A program made the position numbers and the translations under genes. The notes under the pieces were generated by a model, which ran no database searches, was not told the DNA's origin, and saw nothing but the letters and a program-made list of their open reading frames with translations. Shown one piece after another: positions 39,501-49,582 of a DNA stretch of 64,000 nt. Positions within the stretch are counted from its first letter, which is position 1. Each line of letters begins with the position of its first letter. This DNA comes from Paenibacillus spiritus (lineage in GTDB: Bacteria; Bacillota; Bacilli; Paenibacillales; Paenibacillaceae). Where the stretch lies: assembly GCF_008710135.1 (NCBI RefSeq), contig NZ_VYKK01000008.1, forward strand, positions 186,001 through 250,000, read 5' to 3'.

Positions 39501-42371
39501 TTAGCGGGGACCGATTACCCTGCGGTCCGGTTCCCGCTCGCCGGCGGCGGCTGTCCGAAGCACTTCCTCCATCTCCTCCGCACTCAACGGGCGATAATAA
39601 TAATAGCCCTGCACTTCATCGCACATGCGGCTCTCCAGGAAGTCGAGCTGGGCCTGCGTCTCCACCCCTTCGGCAACCACCTTCAGCCCGAGATTCCGGG
39701 CCAGCGAGATCATTCCTCTCGTAATCGCCTGATCCTTCGGGCTCTCTTCAATACCGTGCACGAATTCCATATCCAGTTTGACCTTGTCTACCGGCAGCTG
39801 CTTCAGCCGGCTCAGCGACGAATATTCCGTTCCGAAATCGTCGATGGAGATCGATACGCCCTTCTGCTTGATCTCCCCCAGCACCTGTACGATTTGATCC
39901 TGTTCCCGAATGGCTCCGCTCTCCGTCACCTCCAGCTCCAGGTCTTCGGGATCAAGCCCCGTCGCAACCAGCGTCCCGGTCACCTTGGAGGCGAATCCCG
40001 GGTCCCGGAGCTGATGCACCGAGATGTTCACGGCCATGCGGACCCGGGGCAGCCCCAAATCCTGCCACGTTTTGTTCTGCTCGCATGCGGTACGCAGCAC
40101 CCAATCGCCGATTGCGCTGATCAGCCCGGTACTCTCGGCAATCGGAATGAAGAGCTGCGGCGGCACGCTGCCGATCCCCGGCCGCTCCCAGCGGATCAGC
40201 GCTTCCATGCCGATGATCCGCCCGCTATGCAGGCTGAGCTGCGGCTGATAGAGCAGCCGCAGCTCTCCCCGCTCCAGCGCCCCCGCAAGGCTGTTGGCCA
40301 CACTCAGCCGTTCGGATACTTCCTCCTTCATCGCCGCCGAGCAGAACCGGTACTGGTTCTTGCCGCTCTCCTTCGCCCGGAACATGGCGATGTCGGCATT
40401 CTTCACCAGCGTCTCGGCATCTCTGCCGTCCGCAGGATACAGCGCTACTCCGGCGCTGGCCGTAATATAGAATTTCTGTTCCTGGAGCCGGACCGGCCGC
40501 CGAAAAGCCGCCATGAGCCGCTCCGCTGCGCCGATCGCCTCGCCTTTGTCCCGGATTCCGTGCGCAAGCACCAGAAATTCGTCTCCCCCGAACCGGGAGA
40601 GCATGCAGGATCGGCCAAGCGCCGCCTGCATCTCCCGGGCCACACAGACCAGCAGCTCATCCCCCGCTTCATGTCCGAGCGTATCATTGATATTCTTGAA
40701 CGAATCCAGATCGACGAACAGGACAGCCGCCATTCCGCCCCGCGCCTGTTCCCGGCTCAGGACCTCTTCGGCTCTGCGCCGGAACAGAATCCGGTTCGGC
40801 AGGCCGGTCAAATAATCGTAGAAGGCCAGCTGATCCGCCTCTTCCTCGCTGTCCATCCGCTTCAGCGCCCCCGAGAAGAGATTCGCCATGATGGTCAGGA
40901 AGTCGGACAGCGAGTCCCGGAGGATGCCCGGCTTCCCGGCGGCGAGCCCCATACAGCCCAGCCATTCCTTCTGCCCGGGGATCGGAAGCATGGCGACGGA
41001 AGCCGTTCCTTCCGCATGAAGCTTGTCCTTCTGAACCGGCGGCTCGTCAGGCAAGTCATGAACGTCGAGGATCGCTGCTCCGCCGTCCTTCATCCGCTCG
41101 AACCACCACTCCAGCCGGCTGCGCGTCAGATGCGGCAGAAACGGCCGGAGCGGCACCAGATCGCGGCGGTGCCATTCCCATAGGCTGGTGGCTCCTCCGT
41201 CTTCCCGGTCCTTGCGGAAGATGACGACCCGGTCCAGTTCAAAATGCCGTCCCAGCGCCTCCAGCGTCCGATGTGCCGCTTGCTCGATCCCGCCTCGGCC
41301 GGCGGCTGCGAAATCAGAGGAAATCTCCGTCATCAGCTTCTGAAGCTGAAGCTGGCGCTCGTTATGGCGAAGCCGGTATACATAGGTTCTATGTACGTAG
41401 TAGGCGATAACGAAGCACATGGCGAAGATACCGATCCGGGCCAGATAATCGCCTGCCCCCACTTCCACGGCAGTGCGGGGGACCCACAGCCAGAGGGCGC
41501 TCTGGGTCAGTACCGCCGTCAGGGTGAGTGCGACCAGCAGCAGCCGGCGTCTGAAGACAAGGGCGAACAGCATCAAGGCAAGCGGGAATGCCCAGACATT
41601 CAAGGCCGCTTCCCGCTGGAAATTCAGGGTAACCGCCGGAATGACCGGAACGAACAGAGCCAGGCTCATGTAGAGCTTGGCCGCCGAGTTGAAGCGGAGC
41701 TGGCCGATCAGACGGATCAGCACTCCGAGCAGCAGCAGCAGAGCGCTGAAGCGAAGCGCAGCCGGCGCAGGCCCGGGGCCGCTTACGAAATAGGGAACGA
41801 CCGCGTGCAGGATACCGGCGGCGACCGCAAGCAGGGCGAGCCGGTTATAGAGTCCGAGCGTGCCCGCTCCCGACAGAATCTCCTCGTCTTCGGGTTCCGT
41901 CTGCCGCAGCATGCCGTTCCGGCGAACGGCGGCCAGGACCAGAAGGTAGGGGAGCATCGGAACAAGCCCTGCGAGCCTCGCCATCGGGCCGGGAGACGCA
42001 AGCCGGAGCAGCTCATCCGTCAGGAGAGCAAGTCCAAGCGCAGGAGCTGCGGCCAGAAGCAGCAGCCTGCGCTCCCGCTGCGCAGTCACCCGGGAACGGC
42101 GAAGCCGGATCATCAGCAGCGAGGCAAGCGTATAACAGACCCCCAGTCCCAGAATGGACAGAACGCGCCGGAAGCGAACGGACCCGAACTCGAGGGCCGG
42201 CAGTCCCGCTGCGCAGGCGAACGCCCATATGCAGAGCGACAACGACAGAGCAAGGCACAAGAACCCGAGCATCCGGTTCACGCTGGCGGCGAACGTATAG
42301 ATGCCCAGAAACAGGCAGAACGCATAAGCGACCACGTACAGAGTAGACATCACCTCGGGAAGCTGCTCCAT
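39501..42371 (-). CDS. Membrane GGDEF-EAL cyclic-di-GMP protein with GAF domain
   Basis: 956 residues from the ATG at 42371 (GAGGAGG upstream); the longer frame start lacks a site. Residues ~8-340 hold about nine to ten TM helices, then a GAF domain (~375-505), GGDEF domain with SRFGGDEFLVL (~600) and EAL domain with MEALIRWERP. The inhibitory I-site RxxD before GGDEF is not kept (GRSCMLSR). EAL metal and catalytic marks are present (NIS, ELEVTES, IDDFGTEYSSL, AEGVETQAQ), although the usual GTGYSS is GTEYSS. It may therefore make or break c-di-GMP. Signal sensed by the membrane part unknown. Confidence 0.9.
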   Translation of the reverse strand: MEQLPEVMSTLYVVAYAFCLFLGIYTFAASVNRMLGFLCLALSLSLCIWAFACAAGLPALEFGSVRFRRVLSILGLGVCYTLASLLMIRLRRSRVTAQRERRLLLLAAAPALGLALLTDELLRLASPGPMARLAGLVPMLPYLLVLAAVRRNGMLRQTEPEDEEILSGAGTLGLYNRLALLAVAAGILHAVVPYFVSGPGPAPAALRFSALLLLLGVLIRLIGQLRFNSAAKLYMSLALFVPVIPAVTLNFQREAALNVWAFPLALMLFALVFRRRLLLVALTLTAVLTQSALWLWVPRTAVEVGAGDYLARIGIFAMCFVIAYYVHRTYVYRLRHNERQLQLQKLMTEISSDFAAAGRGGIEQAAHRTLEALGRHFELDRVVIFRKDREDGGATSLWEWHRRDLVPLRPFLPHLTRSRLEWWFERMKDGGAAILDVHDLPDEPPVQKDKLHAEGTASVAMLPIPGQKEWLGCMGLAAGKPGILRDSLSDFLTIMANLFSGALKRMDSEEEADQLAFYDYLTGLPNRILFRRRAEEVLSREQARGGMAAVLFVDLDSFKNINDTLGHEAGDELLVCVAREMQAALGRSCMLSRFGGDEFLVLAHGIRDKGEAIGAAERLMAAFRRPVRLQEQKFYITASAGVALYPADGRDAETLVKNADIAMFRAKESGKNQYRFCSAAMKEEVSERLSVANSLAGALERGELRLLYQPQLSLHSGRIIGMEALIRWERPGIGSVPPQLFIPIAESTGLISAIGDWVLRTACEQNKTWQDLGLPRVRMAVNISVHQLRDPGFASKVTGTLVATGLDPEDLELEVTESGAIREQDQIVQVLGEIKQKGVSISIDDFGTEYSSLSRLKQLPVDKVKLDMEFVHGIEESPKDQAITRGMISLARNLGLKVVAEGVETQAQLDFLESRMCDEVQGYYYYRPLSAEEMEEVLRTAAAGEREPDRRVIGPR

Positions 42372-42574
42372 CTTGCATCCTCCTCGCTCACGAATCAAAT
42401 CGACAGACTGGAATTTAATCGGATATTAGTAGCTTAACCGTTTTGAAGGCGCTTACCCCATTCCCAGAGTTATCCACTCACAAATTCTTTAAGTATAAGA
42501 TCTTTCAGGCCGATAAAAGAAAGAGAGGGGACTTCCCCAAGCATCAAGACTACTCCGAATAAGGCGGGATTGCC

Positions 42575-44377
42575 ATGACTCAATTTCAACACATGTATCG
42601 AAGACTTGTGATTAAGCAGGAACTTAGCACCTATCTGCTGCCGGTTCCGGTTCTCCTCTATTTCATTCTGGTTCATATGGAGATCGGCCAGAAGCATTGG
42701 GGATATATCCTGATTGCCGCTACCGCAGCCGTTCTTGTCACGCTTGCTGCGGGCCTTGCCGTCAAGTCCTACTACATGCGGCCGATTCTGTCGGCAGTTC
42801 GTTTGATTGAACGCGGGGAGCGGGACGAAGACCTGTTTCGCACCGCCAAAATCAATGCCGCCCGGCTGCCAGTGGCGGAAGCAATGACCATCCTGCTGCG
42901 CTGGTTAGTCCTAGCCGGCAGCCTTATGAATGTGCCCGCTCTGACGCTGGGCTACGCCACCGGGCAGGAGTTCGCAGTGATGATGGCCTTCTTCGCCCTG
43001 ACCGGCCTGGTCTCCATGCCGCTCTATTATTTTCTCACGGGGAAAGAAGTGTCGCGCTTTCTGGGACTGCCCGAGATCCGCGCCACCGAAGCCGTTCTTC
43101 CCTACCAATCCATCGGCATCGTGCATCGCATCGGACTGACGCTGCTGCTCTCCGTGATCTACCCGGTCGGCATGCTGCTCATTCTCATCTGGCTGGGCGC
43201 GTCCGGCTATCTCGCTCTGGAATCGGCGGTACCCGGCATTGCGCTGCTGCTCGTCATCTCCCTGGTCATGTCGGGCATCGCGACCGTGCTGCTTACCGGC
43301 CAGATCCGGCTGGCCTTCCGCAAGATTACGGACTGCTCGGAGCAGGTGCTGGTCAACGATTTCACCGGACGGATCGATCTGGTCCAGGACGGGGAGATCG
43401 GCCGGGTGATCGACGGCTTCAACGTGCTGATGGAGCACTTCCGGTCCATGCTGTCGACGCTGAAGCGGACGGTTGCCACACTGCATGACTCTACCTTCAG
43501 CGTCTCGGCCGTTGCCGAACAGACGAGCGCCACGACCCAGGAATTGTCGGCCAGCTCCGAGCAGATGCAAGGCAACGCCTGTACAGTGGCCGAGCGGATT
43601 CAGGAGATCGTCGCGCAGAGCGGGCATATCTCGGATATCGCCGGTCAGGTCAGCGCCTTCTCGGGAGACATTCGCGAACGTTCCGGTCTCGTAGCCGACT
43701 CTGTGGGCAGAGGCACCGAAGCGGCGCATGCGATGTCGGAGGCTATCGAAGAAGCCGTGAATCAGTCCCACGATACCCGGGAGACGGTCAGCATCCTGTA
43801 TGAGAAGACCCGGAGTATTCAGGAGATCGTGGCGGTTATCGCCGACATTGCCGAACAGACGAATCTGCTCGCGCTCAATTCCGCCATCGAAGCCGCCCGG
43901 GCCGGAGAGGCCGGCCGCGGCTTCGCCGTAGTGGCCGGCGAAGTCCGCAAGCTGGCCGAGAAGAGCAATGAGCAGACCCGCCGCATCGCGGGCGAGCTTC
44001 AGGATATTTACCGCCAGACGGACCGGGCCATGCTCGGTTCCAGCGCCGTCTTCGAGCAGATGACCGGCGTACAGGCCGAAGCTTCTACCATCCTGGAGCA
44101 GTTCGACCAATTGTCCAGGGATGCGGCCGAATTCGGCACCATGTCCGGGCAGATGTATGAAGATGCCGCCCGGCAGAAAGTCGCGGGCGGAGAAATGAAT
44201 CAGTCCATGCAGATCGCCGGCGGTCTGATTCAGGAAATCTCCGGCCAGATCAGCGAAGCCGCCGCGGCAATCGGCGAACAAGCCCAGGCGGCTCAAGGCA
44301 TTGCCGACGAGATGGAGGAGTTAAGCACGCTCGTCGATGAACTCGAGACCTATGTGGGACAATTCAAGATCAGCTAG
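42575..44377 (+). CDS. Methyl-accepting chemoreceptor with six-TM sensor
   Basis: 600 residues. Instead of a large extracellular domain, the N-terminus (~1-245) carries six TM helices with short loops, followed by a HAMP-like linker and a signalling domain. The receptor tip [24 protein letters not shown] and [18 protein letters not shown] is well kept, so it should couple to CheA/CheW. Sensing from inside the membrane, such as energy or lipid state, is a plausible mode. Ribosome site is weak. It is a single gene ended by a 15-bp hairpin. Confidence 0.9.
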   Translation: MTQFQHMYRRLVIKQELSTYLLPVPVLLYFILVHMEIGQKHWGYILIAATAAVLVTLAAGLAVKSYYMRPILSAVRLIERGERDEDLFRTAKINAARLPVAEAMTILLRWLVLAGSLMNVPALTLGYATGQEFAVMMAFFALTGLVSMPLYYFLTGKEVSRFLGLPEIRATEAVLPYQSIGIVHRIGLTLLLSVIYPVGMLLILIWLGASGYLALESAVPGIALLLVISLVMSGIATVLLTGQIRLAFRKITDCSEQVLVNDFTGRIDLVQDGEIGRVIDGFNVLMEHFRSMLSTLKRTVATLHDSTFSVSAVAEQTSATTQELSASSEQMQGNACTVAERIQEIVAQSGHISDIAGQVSAFSGDIRERSGLVADSVGRGTEAAHAMSEAIEEAVNQSHDTRETVSILYEKTRSIQEIVAVIADIAEQTNLLALNSAIEAARAGEAGRGFAVVAGEVRKLAEKSNEQTRRIAGELQDIYRQTDRAMLGSSAVFEQMTGVQAEASTILEQFDQLSRDAAEFGTMSGQMYEDAARQKVAGGEMNQSMQIAGGLIQEISGQISEAAAAIGEQAQAAQGIADEMEELSTLVDELETYVGQFKIS

Positions 44378-44398
44378 GGACGCCTTCTGCTCCAGCGC

Positions 44399-44432
44399 CA
44401 ACAAGCCAACCGGATTTCCGGTTGGCTTGTTG
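44399..44432. terminator. Bidirectional hairpin between the chemoreceptor and yhaM
   Basis: A perfect 15-bp stem (CAACAAGCCAACCGG / CCGGTTGGCTTGTTG) with loop ATTT at 44414-44417. No clear T-run follows on the plus strand; it can serve both convergent genes. Confidence 0.7.
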
Positions 44433-44456
44433 CCTGACTCCCCTGCCGGGAGCTGT

Positions 44457-45413
44457 TCAGAGTTTTTGACGGTAGATCGCCTTGTTCTCCAGACCCCGGA
44501 TGAACGGCGTCCACTCCTCGGCGTCGGGTGTCGTATCCAGCGCATCTTCCACCATCTGCAGCTTCGCATCCATAGCGTCAATATGATGAAGCGCGACCGC
44601 CTCGGCGGTCTGCGGCTGAACGGGGCTGCCCCACTCGCCGAGGTTGTGGTGGGAGAGCACCAGATGCTGGAGAGCGACCACCTTCGGCGATTCAGGCGCA
44701 ATATCCAGCCGGATGGCTGCCTCCGTAATCCAGTTCGACGCCATCGAGATATGGCCGATCAGCTTGCCGGTCACGCTGTAATCGAAGACGATGCCTAGCT
44801 CGGCCGTCATCTCCTCCGTCTTGGCGATGTCATGCAGAATAATGCCCGCTTTCAGCAGATCGGGATTCAGGAACGGTCGCTGCCGGCACAGGAAGTCGCC
44901 GATCTCCAGCATCCGGGTCATGTGATACGCCAGGCCTGCGTAGTAATTGTGGTGATGGCTCTTCGCGGCGGGATAGTGCATCAGCTTATCCTCCACCTTC
45001 CGGATGCAGAATTCAACGATGCTCCGCAGCTGCGGATCGGCGATGCCTGCCGCCGCCTGCCGGATCGCATGGACCAGGTCAACCGGACGGACAGGAGCCG
45101 CACGGATGAAATCCGTCAGCGACACCCCGTCCTCCTCGTTGGCCAGCCGCATTTTCATAATCTTCACCTGCAGCCGGTCGCGGTACGTATGAGCCAGTCC
45201 CTGTACCTTGACCAGTCCCATCGGGAAGAACGTCTCCTTGTCGGTCTTGCTGACATCCCAGAACTTCGCATTGAGCTGGCCGCTGGAATCGCTGAGCGTA
45301 ATATCGAAATAATCCTTGGGGGGATTGCCGTTCGTCTGTTTGACCGTCAGTTCACGGATCAGATAAAAGCCGATGAATTCATCCTGCGCGGTCAGTTGAT
45401 TAATCAAAGTCAT
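44457..45413 (-). CDS. yhaM: 3'-5' exoribonuclease YhaM family
   Basis: 318 residues from the ATG at 45413, preceded by AGGAGG; the longer frame lacks a site. N-terminal OB-fold (FDITLSDSSGQLNAKFWD) then an HD domain with HHHNYYAGLAYHMTRMLEIG and GIILHDIAKTEEMT, and HHIDAMDAKL near the end. YhaM (CbfA) degrades RNA 3' to 5' and trims 3' ends in Bacillales. Length is usual. Single gene, convergent with the chemoreceptor. Confidence 0.92.
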   Translation of the reverse strand: MTLINQLTAQDEFIGFYLIRELTVKQTNGNPPKDYFDITLSDSSGQLNAKFWDVSKTDKETFFPMGLVKVQGLAHTYRDRLQVKIMKMRLANEEDGVSLTDFIRAAPVRPVDLVHAIRQAAAGIADPQLRSIVEFCIRKVEDKLMHYPAAKSHHHNYYAGLAYHMTRMLEIGDFLCRQRPFLNPDLLKAGIILHDIAKTEEMTAELGIVFDYSVTGKLIGHISMASNWITEAAIRLDIAPESPKVVALQHLVLSHHNLGEWGSPVQPQTAEAVALHHIDAMDAKLQMVEDALDTTPDAEEWTPFIRGLENKAIYRQKL

Positions 45414-45490
45414 GTAGAAGTCCTCCTGAATATTCACCAAAGTCTCTTCTTACAATTAGACACCGCCGGCTCCGTTCCTGTCCAGGACCC

Positions 45491-45527
45491 AAAAAAAGAA
45501 GTCCCTTCTCCGATGGAGAGGGACTTC
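45491..45527 (-). terminator. Terminator of the FMN-binding repeat protein gene
   Basis: GAAGTCCCTCTCC and GGAGAAGGGACTTC pair with a 3-base loop, then TTTTTTT on the minus strand. It follows the stop codon by ~35 bases. Confidence 0.9.
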
Positions 45528-45563
45528 TTCGGATTAGCGCATCCCGTAACGGGATCGGCTTGA

Positions 45564-47870
45564 TTACTGAACGGCTGTTGCCAGCGCAGACTTGATCGCT
45601 TCAACGGCCTTGGCGGAGATTGCCTTCTGCGCGTCGTTCGCGCCAAAGGCTGCCGGACGGTATCCGTACTTATGCAGACTGTCGTTGGTCGGCGTTTCGA
45701 TCTCGTACTTCACCGCCAGTTCATCGGCAGTCAGCTTATCGTTCGTCTTGACGTTGCCGGCTGCATCCAGATAGTAGACCGTCATTTTGACCGGAATATG
45801 GTACTTGGTTTCGACCATCACGTTAACGGACTTGTCGGCGCTCACGCCGATGAAGATTCCGTTGAAGTAAGCCGCTTTCTCCGATTCGACAATTTCGGCT
45901 TGGCCGTAAGCGCGGGCAACCGCAAGCTTCAGGGCATTGCTGCTGCTTGTAGCGCCGGATACGGCGTCTACCTGCTGGGCCGCTTCGCGCGTACCTGCGG
46001 TCAGCAGCTCGGATTTCAGAATCGGCAGCGCTTTGATGACTTCCTTGTAAGCCTTGTCTCCCTTGTCAACAAGGTCCATGCCGACGCGGTACAGGTTCAG
46101 GTTGACGATTACGCCGTTGCGGAGCGTTACGTCGGCCCGGTTAGTTCCCTTGTCGTAGGCGTCGCCGTAAGCGGTGAACGTGCCGTCCTTATAGGCGCCC
46201 TGCACCTTGGAGGCATTGGCCAGAGCGTCGGCCAGAGCCGCGCGGGCCGCCTTGGACAGCTCTTCCTGGCCGGCGATGTCGGCCATGTTCACGCCCTTGT
46301 CCAGCAGACCCTTCGTCAGCTGGGCAACCAGCGTCTTCTGCTCTTCCGTCATTTTGTCGGCGGCAACCAGCTTGCCGTCTGCCCCAAACAGGCTGAGCGT
46401 AATGCCTGTAACTTGGTCGGAAGCGGTATCCACCAGCAGCAGCAGCTTGGACTGATTGTCTACACCGGCGAATTTGCCGTCAAAATACTTGCCCTTCGCA
46501 GGAACCTTCAGGGCTTTCTCGAATGCGCGCTCGACCGACTGATTCCAGCCGTGGCTGCTCTCGGTGGCGCCGGAAATTCCGTCTACCTTCTCATCGTAGT
46601 TCGCAATAAAGGAACCGTTCGCCAGCAGCTTGGCGGTCATCGGCGCGTTTGCTTCAACCACTTTGGCATACGCGGTGTTGCCGCGGTCCAGCAGGTTCGC
46701 TCCCAGTCTGTACAGCTTCACGTCGACCAGTTTGCCGTTGCGGATTACGATGTCGGCTCTTTCAACGCCTACGCTTCTGGCCGTGCCGTAAGCGGAGTAG
46801 AAGCCGTCGATATATTTGGACGTATTGTTGATAAGAGCGTTCTGCTCGGCATCCCACATCGCATTGGCAGCCGCCTTGAAGTCGGCTTCATAACCGGCCG
46901 GAGCGGTTCCGGCGGTTCCCTTCGCCAGCAGCACCGGAGCGATGGCAGCTACAGCGGCCGCTTGTTCCGGCGTGAAAGCCTTCTCGTCGACGATATCGCC
47001 GGTTGCGGTCATCGGGAATACTTTGACTGCTGTCAGCTTCTTCGCGTCGTAGGTTGCGAATACGGCGTATTTGCCTTCAGGGTCAACGCCCATATGCTCG
47101 CCTGCAAAATACTTCTCGCCCGCCGGCTTAACGGCAAGGGCGCGTTCGAAGGCGCGGTCCACGGACAGCTTCCAGCCCGTGCTGGTGCGTGTGGCGCCCG
47201 ATACAGCGTCCACCTTCGCGGCGCTTTCGCGCGTCTGGCCCATCAGACGGCTCTTCATCAGCCCGTAAGCCTGCCACACGCCGCTGTAGTTCTCGCTGGC
47301 GTTGCGGTCAATGATCTTCGGGCTGGTGCGCATCAGTTCGATATCGGCGATCTTGCCGTTCTTGATCGTAACCTTGGCGCCTTCCGTGCCCTTGGAGTAG
47401 GCATCGCCGTAGGCGACGTATACACCGTCATTATAGACATTCTTCACAGCCGGTTTGGCGGTGGCTTTCACTACCGGTTTAGCCGTCGCTTTTGGCGTGG
47501 CGGCCGGTTTGGCCGTAGCTTTCACAGCTGGCTTAGCGGTGGCTTTCACTGCCGGTTTGGCGGTAGCTTTCACTGCCGGTTTAGCCGTCGCTTTTGGCGT
47601 GGCGGCCGGTTTCTTCGTTGCTTTTGGCGTAGCGGCCGGTTTCTTCGTTGCTTTTGGAGTAGCAGCCGGTTTCTTCGTTGCCTTTGGCGTTGCGGCCGGC
47701 TTCTTCGTTGCCTTCGGCGTAGCAGCCGGTTTGGCCGTAGCGGCCGGAGCTTCTTCGGAGGCCGCGGATACGGCGTCCACTTTCAGATTCAGAGCCGGAG
47801 CATTCATTGTGAAGGCCAGCGGCGACAAGAGCAGCGCGGCGCTTACAGTAAGCGAAATTAATTTTTTCAA
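45564..47870 (-). CDS. Secreted protein with three FMN-binding domains and a Lys-Pro-Ala repeat linker
   Basis: 768 residues from a TTG at 47870 with AAAGGAGA eight bases upstream; the next upstream start gives an atypical signal peptide. Signal peptide ~1-40 (KKLISLTVSAALLLSPLAF). Then about 85 residues of ATPKATKKPA and VKATAKPA repeats, a wall-spanning type linker. Three FMN_bind units follow, each with VDAVSGAT or DGISGAT (SGATRTST, SGATESSH, SGATSSSN), the site where ApbE/FmnA attaches FMN to Thr. The spaces between units are ~190-200 residues. No lipobox Cys. Such proteins serve in extracellular electron transfer or redox sensing; partner genes are not adjacent. Downstream is a strong terminator. 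Confidence 0.85.
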   Translation of the reverse strand: MKKLISLTVSAALLLSPLAFTMNAPALNLKVDAVSAASEEAPAATAKPAATPKATKKPAATPKATKKPAATPKATKKPAATPKATKKPAATPKATAKPAVKATAKPAVKATAKPAVKATAKPAATPKATAKPVVKATAKPAVKNVYNDGVYVAYGDAYSKGTEGAKVTIKNGKIADIELMRTSPKIIDRNASENYSGVWQAYGLMKSRLMGQTRESAAKVDAVSGATRTSTGWKLSVDRAFERALAVKPAGEKYFAGEHMGVDPEGKYAVFATYDAKKLTAVKVFPMTATGDIVDEKAFTPEQAAAVAAIAPVLLAKGTAGTAPAGYEADFKAAANAMWDAEQNALINNTSKYIDGFYSAYGTARSVGVERADIVIRNGKLVDVKLYRLGANLLDRGNTAYAKVVEANAPMTAKLLANGSFIANYDEKVDGISGATESSHGWNQSVERAFEKALKVPAKGKYFDGKFAGVDNQSKLLLLVDTASDQVTGITLSLFGADGKLVAADKMTEEQKTLVAQLTKGLLDKGVNMADIAGQEELSKAARAALADALANASKVQGAYKDGTFTAYGDAYDKGTNRADVTLRNGVIVNLNLYRVGMDLVDKGDKAYKEVIKALPILKSELLTAGTREAAQQVDAVSGATSSSNALKLAVARAYGQAEIVESEKAAYFNGIFIGVSADKSVNVMVETKYHIPVKMTVYYLDAAGNVKTNDKLTADELAVKYEIETPTNDSLHKYGYRPAAFGANDAQKAISAKAVEAIKSALATAVQ
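47460..47750. repeat. 30-bp repeats encoding ATPKATKKPA
   Basis: Near-identical 30-bp units encode ten-residue repeats, each Ala-Thr-Pro-Lys-Ala-Thr-Lys-Lys-Pro-Ala, four to five times, followed by shorter VKATAKPA variants. The plus strand is open because of the same bias. Slipped-strand changes would keep frame. Confidence 0.85.
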
Positions 47871-48316
47871 TCGAAATTCTCCTTTGCCTATCACCTGTAG
47901 TAACTTACCTGATCTTGCAGAGTGAAAAAGGCTCTCCCCGTGCCTCTTTCCGGCCCCTTATCCCCCCTACTTCCGATTAAACGGCTGCCGCCGCAAGTTT
48001 CCGATCTTCCTATCCGGGCGTCAACACGGAAATGGGTGAAAAGACTCACATCATCATCCCGATAAGGTGAATGTTTTCACATAGCAAGATGTGCATAAGT
48101 ATGTATTTCTGGCTTGATGATACCAAACCATTCCAATCCTCTACTGTGAATTCTATCACACCCTATATAATATAAATCACTAATTCCTTGTTTGTGGGAT
48201 TAACCGTAAATACCTGTAAGCCCGAGGCGCTCTTTCCTTCGTGTGACCGGAATAGCTGCGCGGGGGACTTCGGCCGTGATAGGGTACGGACCATAAACCT
48301 GAGAGGAGAATGTCCT
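47871..48316. other. Intergenic region between the FMN-binding gene and hemH
   Basis: About 450 bases with divergent promoters expected. The strand toward the FMN gene holds a 5' leader rich in GGC/GCC (about 47930-48010) that can fold, but I do not recognise a known riboswitch. The part near 48150-48180 is AT-rich (TATATAATATAAATC) and may carry a -10 element. No small gene is supported. Confidence 0.35.
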
Positions 48317-49480
48317 ATCCCTTCCACCCTTACGTCCGCTCCGGTCGGCATCGTCCTCGCCCAGATCGGTACCCCGGCGGCTCCCGACGCGGCGTCGGTG
48401 CGAGCCTATCTGCGGCGCTTCCTGTCCGACCGGCGGATCATTGATTATTCGCCGCTATTGTGGCAGCCGCTTCTGCGCGGCATTATTCTCCGGACCCGGC
48501 CGCGCCGCTCCGCCCGCCTGTACCGCTCCATCTGGACGGAAGCGGGCTCTCCCCTGCTGATTCACTCCGAAGCCCAGCGCAGCGGCCTGCAGCAGCGGCT
48601 CGGACCCGGCTACCGGGTAGTGCTCGGCCTTGCATACAGCAGCCCGGGAATGGAGGAAGCCATGGCGAAGCTGGAGGAGGCCGGTGTCCGGCGGATTCTG
48701 GTGATGCCGCTTTTTCCGCAGTATTCTTCTACTACAACGGCTTCGGTGTATGACGCCGCCTGCTTCGCAGCGCTCGGCCGAAGCGGCCGCCGCAGCCCGG
48801 CGGCCAAACGCTTCATTCCCGCTCTCCGGCTGGCTGAAGCCTACCCTTCGGACCCCGGCTATCTCGCGGCTATGGAAGCTTCTCTGGAGCGGACGATCGC
48901 TTCCCTGAAGGAAGAGCCCGACTTCTACCTGCTGACCTTCCACGGCATCCCGAAGCGGTATGCCGAATCGGGCGATCCGTATCCCGGGCAGTGCGAGCTG
49001 ACTTCGCGCCTGCTGGCCGGGCGCATGGGCTGGGAACCCGGACGCTGGCAGCTCAGCTATCAGTCCCGCTTCGGGCCGGAGACCTGGCTTGGCCCCTCCA
49101 CCGCAGAGACGCTCGCCGGGCTTCCGAAGCGCGGCTTCCGCCGCCCGCTCGTCTTCTCGCCCGGTCTGGTGACGGATTGTCTGGAGACGCTGCATGAGCT
49201 TGCGGCGGAAGGAGCGGAGCAATTTGCCTCCGGGGGCGGCGATCCGCAGGCCCTGACGGTAGCTCCGTGTCTGAACGACTGTCCCGAATGGCTGGACAGT
49301 CTCGCCGACCGGATCCGCAGCGAGACGCTCGGCTGGATCGAAGACCGCGTCCCTTGTGAAGGCGTTGCCGGGGGAGCCGGACTTGAGGATGCCGGCTCCG
49401 GCAGAGACCGGCAGAAACTTGAGGCCGGAAGTCCGGGTGAAGCTGCGGGCCGGCCCCGAGAATCCGGGGGCGGCGGTTAA
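48317..49480 (+). CDS. hemH: Ferrochelatase (HemH) with candidate ATC start
   Basis: About 387 residues. Core marks: GIVLAQIGTPAAPDAASVRAYLRRFLSD, FPQYSSTTTASVYD, FHGIPKRYAESGDPYPGQC (catalytic His) and SPGLVTDCLETLHEL (Glu). It inserts iron into porphyrin at the end of haem synthesis. The expected N-terminus lies just before STLTSAPVGIVL, but no ATG, GTG or TTG is in frame there. The ribosome site GAGAGGAG is 8 bases before an in-frame ATC (48317); the ATG at 48310 is out of frame. A TTG at 48188 has no ribosome site. A rare ATC start, or a sequencing frameshift, are the options. It ends with an unusual Gly/Glu/Arg-rich tail of ~50 residues. Confidence 0.85.
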   Translation: MPSTLTSAPVGIVLAQIGTPAAPDAASVRAYLRRFLSDRRIIDYSPLLWQPLLRGIILRTRPRRSARLYRSIWTEAGSPLLIHSEAQRSGLQQRLGPGYRVVLGLAYSSPGMEEAMAKLEEAGVRRILVMPLFPQYSSTTTASVYDAACFAALGRSGRRSPAAKRFIPALRLAEAYPSDPGYLAAMEASLERTIASLKEEPDFYLLTFHGIPKRYAESGDPYPGQCELTSRLLAGRMGWEPGRWQLSYQSRFGPETWLGPSTAETLAGLPKRGFRRPLVFSPGLVTDCLETLHELAAEGAEQFASGGGDPQALTVAPCLNDCPEWLDSLADRIRSETLGWIEDRVPCEGVAGGAGLEDAGSGRDRQKLEAGSPGEAAGRPRESGGGG

Positions 49481-49511
49481 GCCGGCAGCGGCGGCCGGCT
49501 CCTGTACGAGC

Positions 49512-49545
49512 AAAAGGACGGAAGCCCGTGAGCTTCCGTCCTTTT
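49512..49545. terminator. Terminator after hemH
   Basis: AAAAGGACGGAAGC (49512-49525) and GCTTCCGTCCTTTT (49532-49545) form a perfect 14-bp stem with a 6-base loop and flanking A and T runs, so it can work in both directions for the convergent genes. Confidence 0.9.
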
Positions 49546-49582
49546 GACATGGGCGGTATTCATATGAAGAAAGAAGATCGTC

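Noticed and set aside
47930..48010. Riboswitch (FMN, c-di-GMP) upstream of the FMN-binding gene
   Set aside because: I could not match the conserved cores of the FMN or GEMM classes; only generic GC-rich stems are seen.
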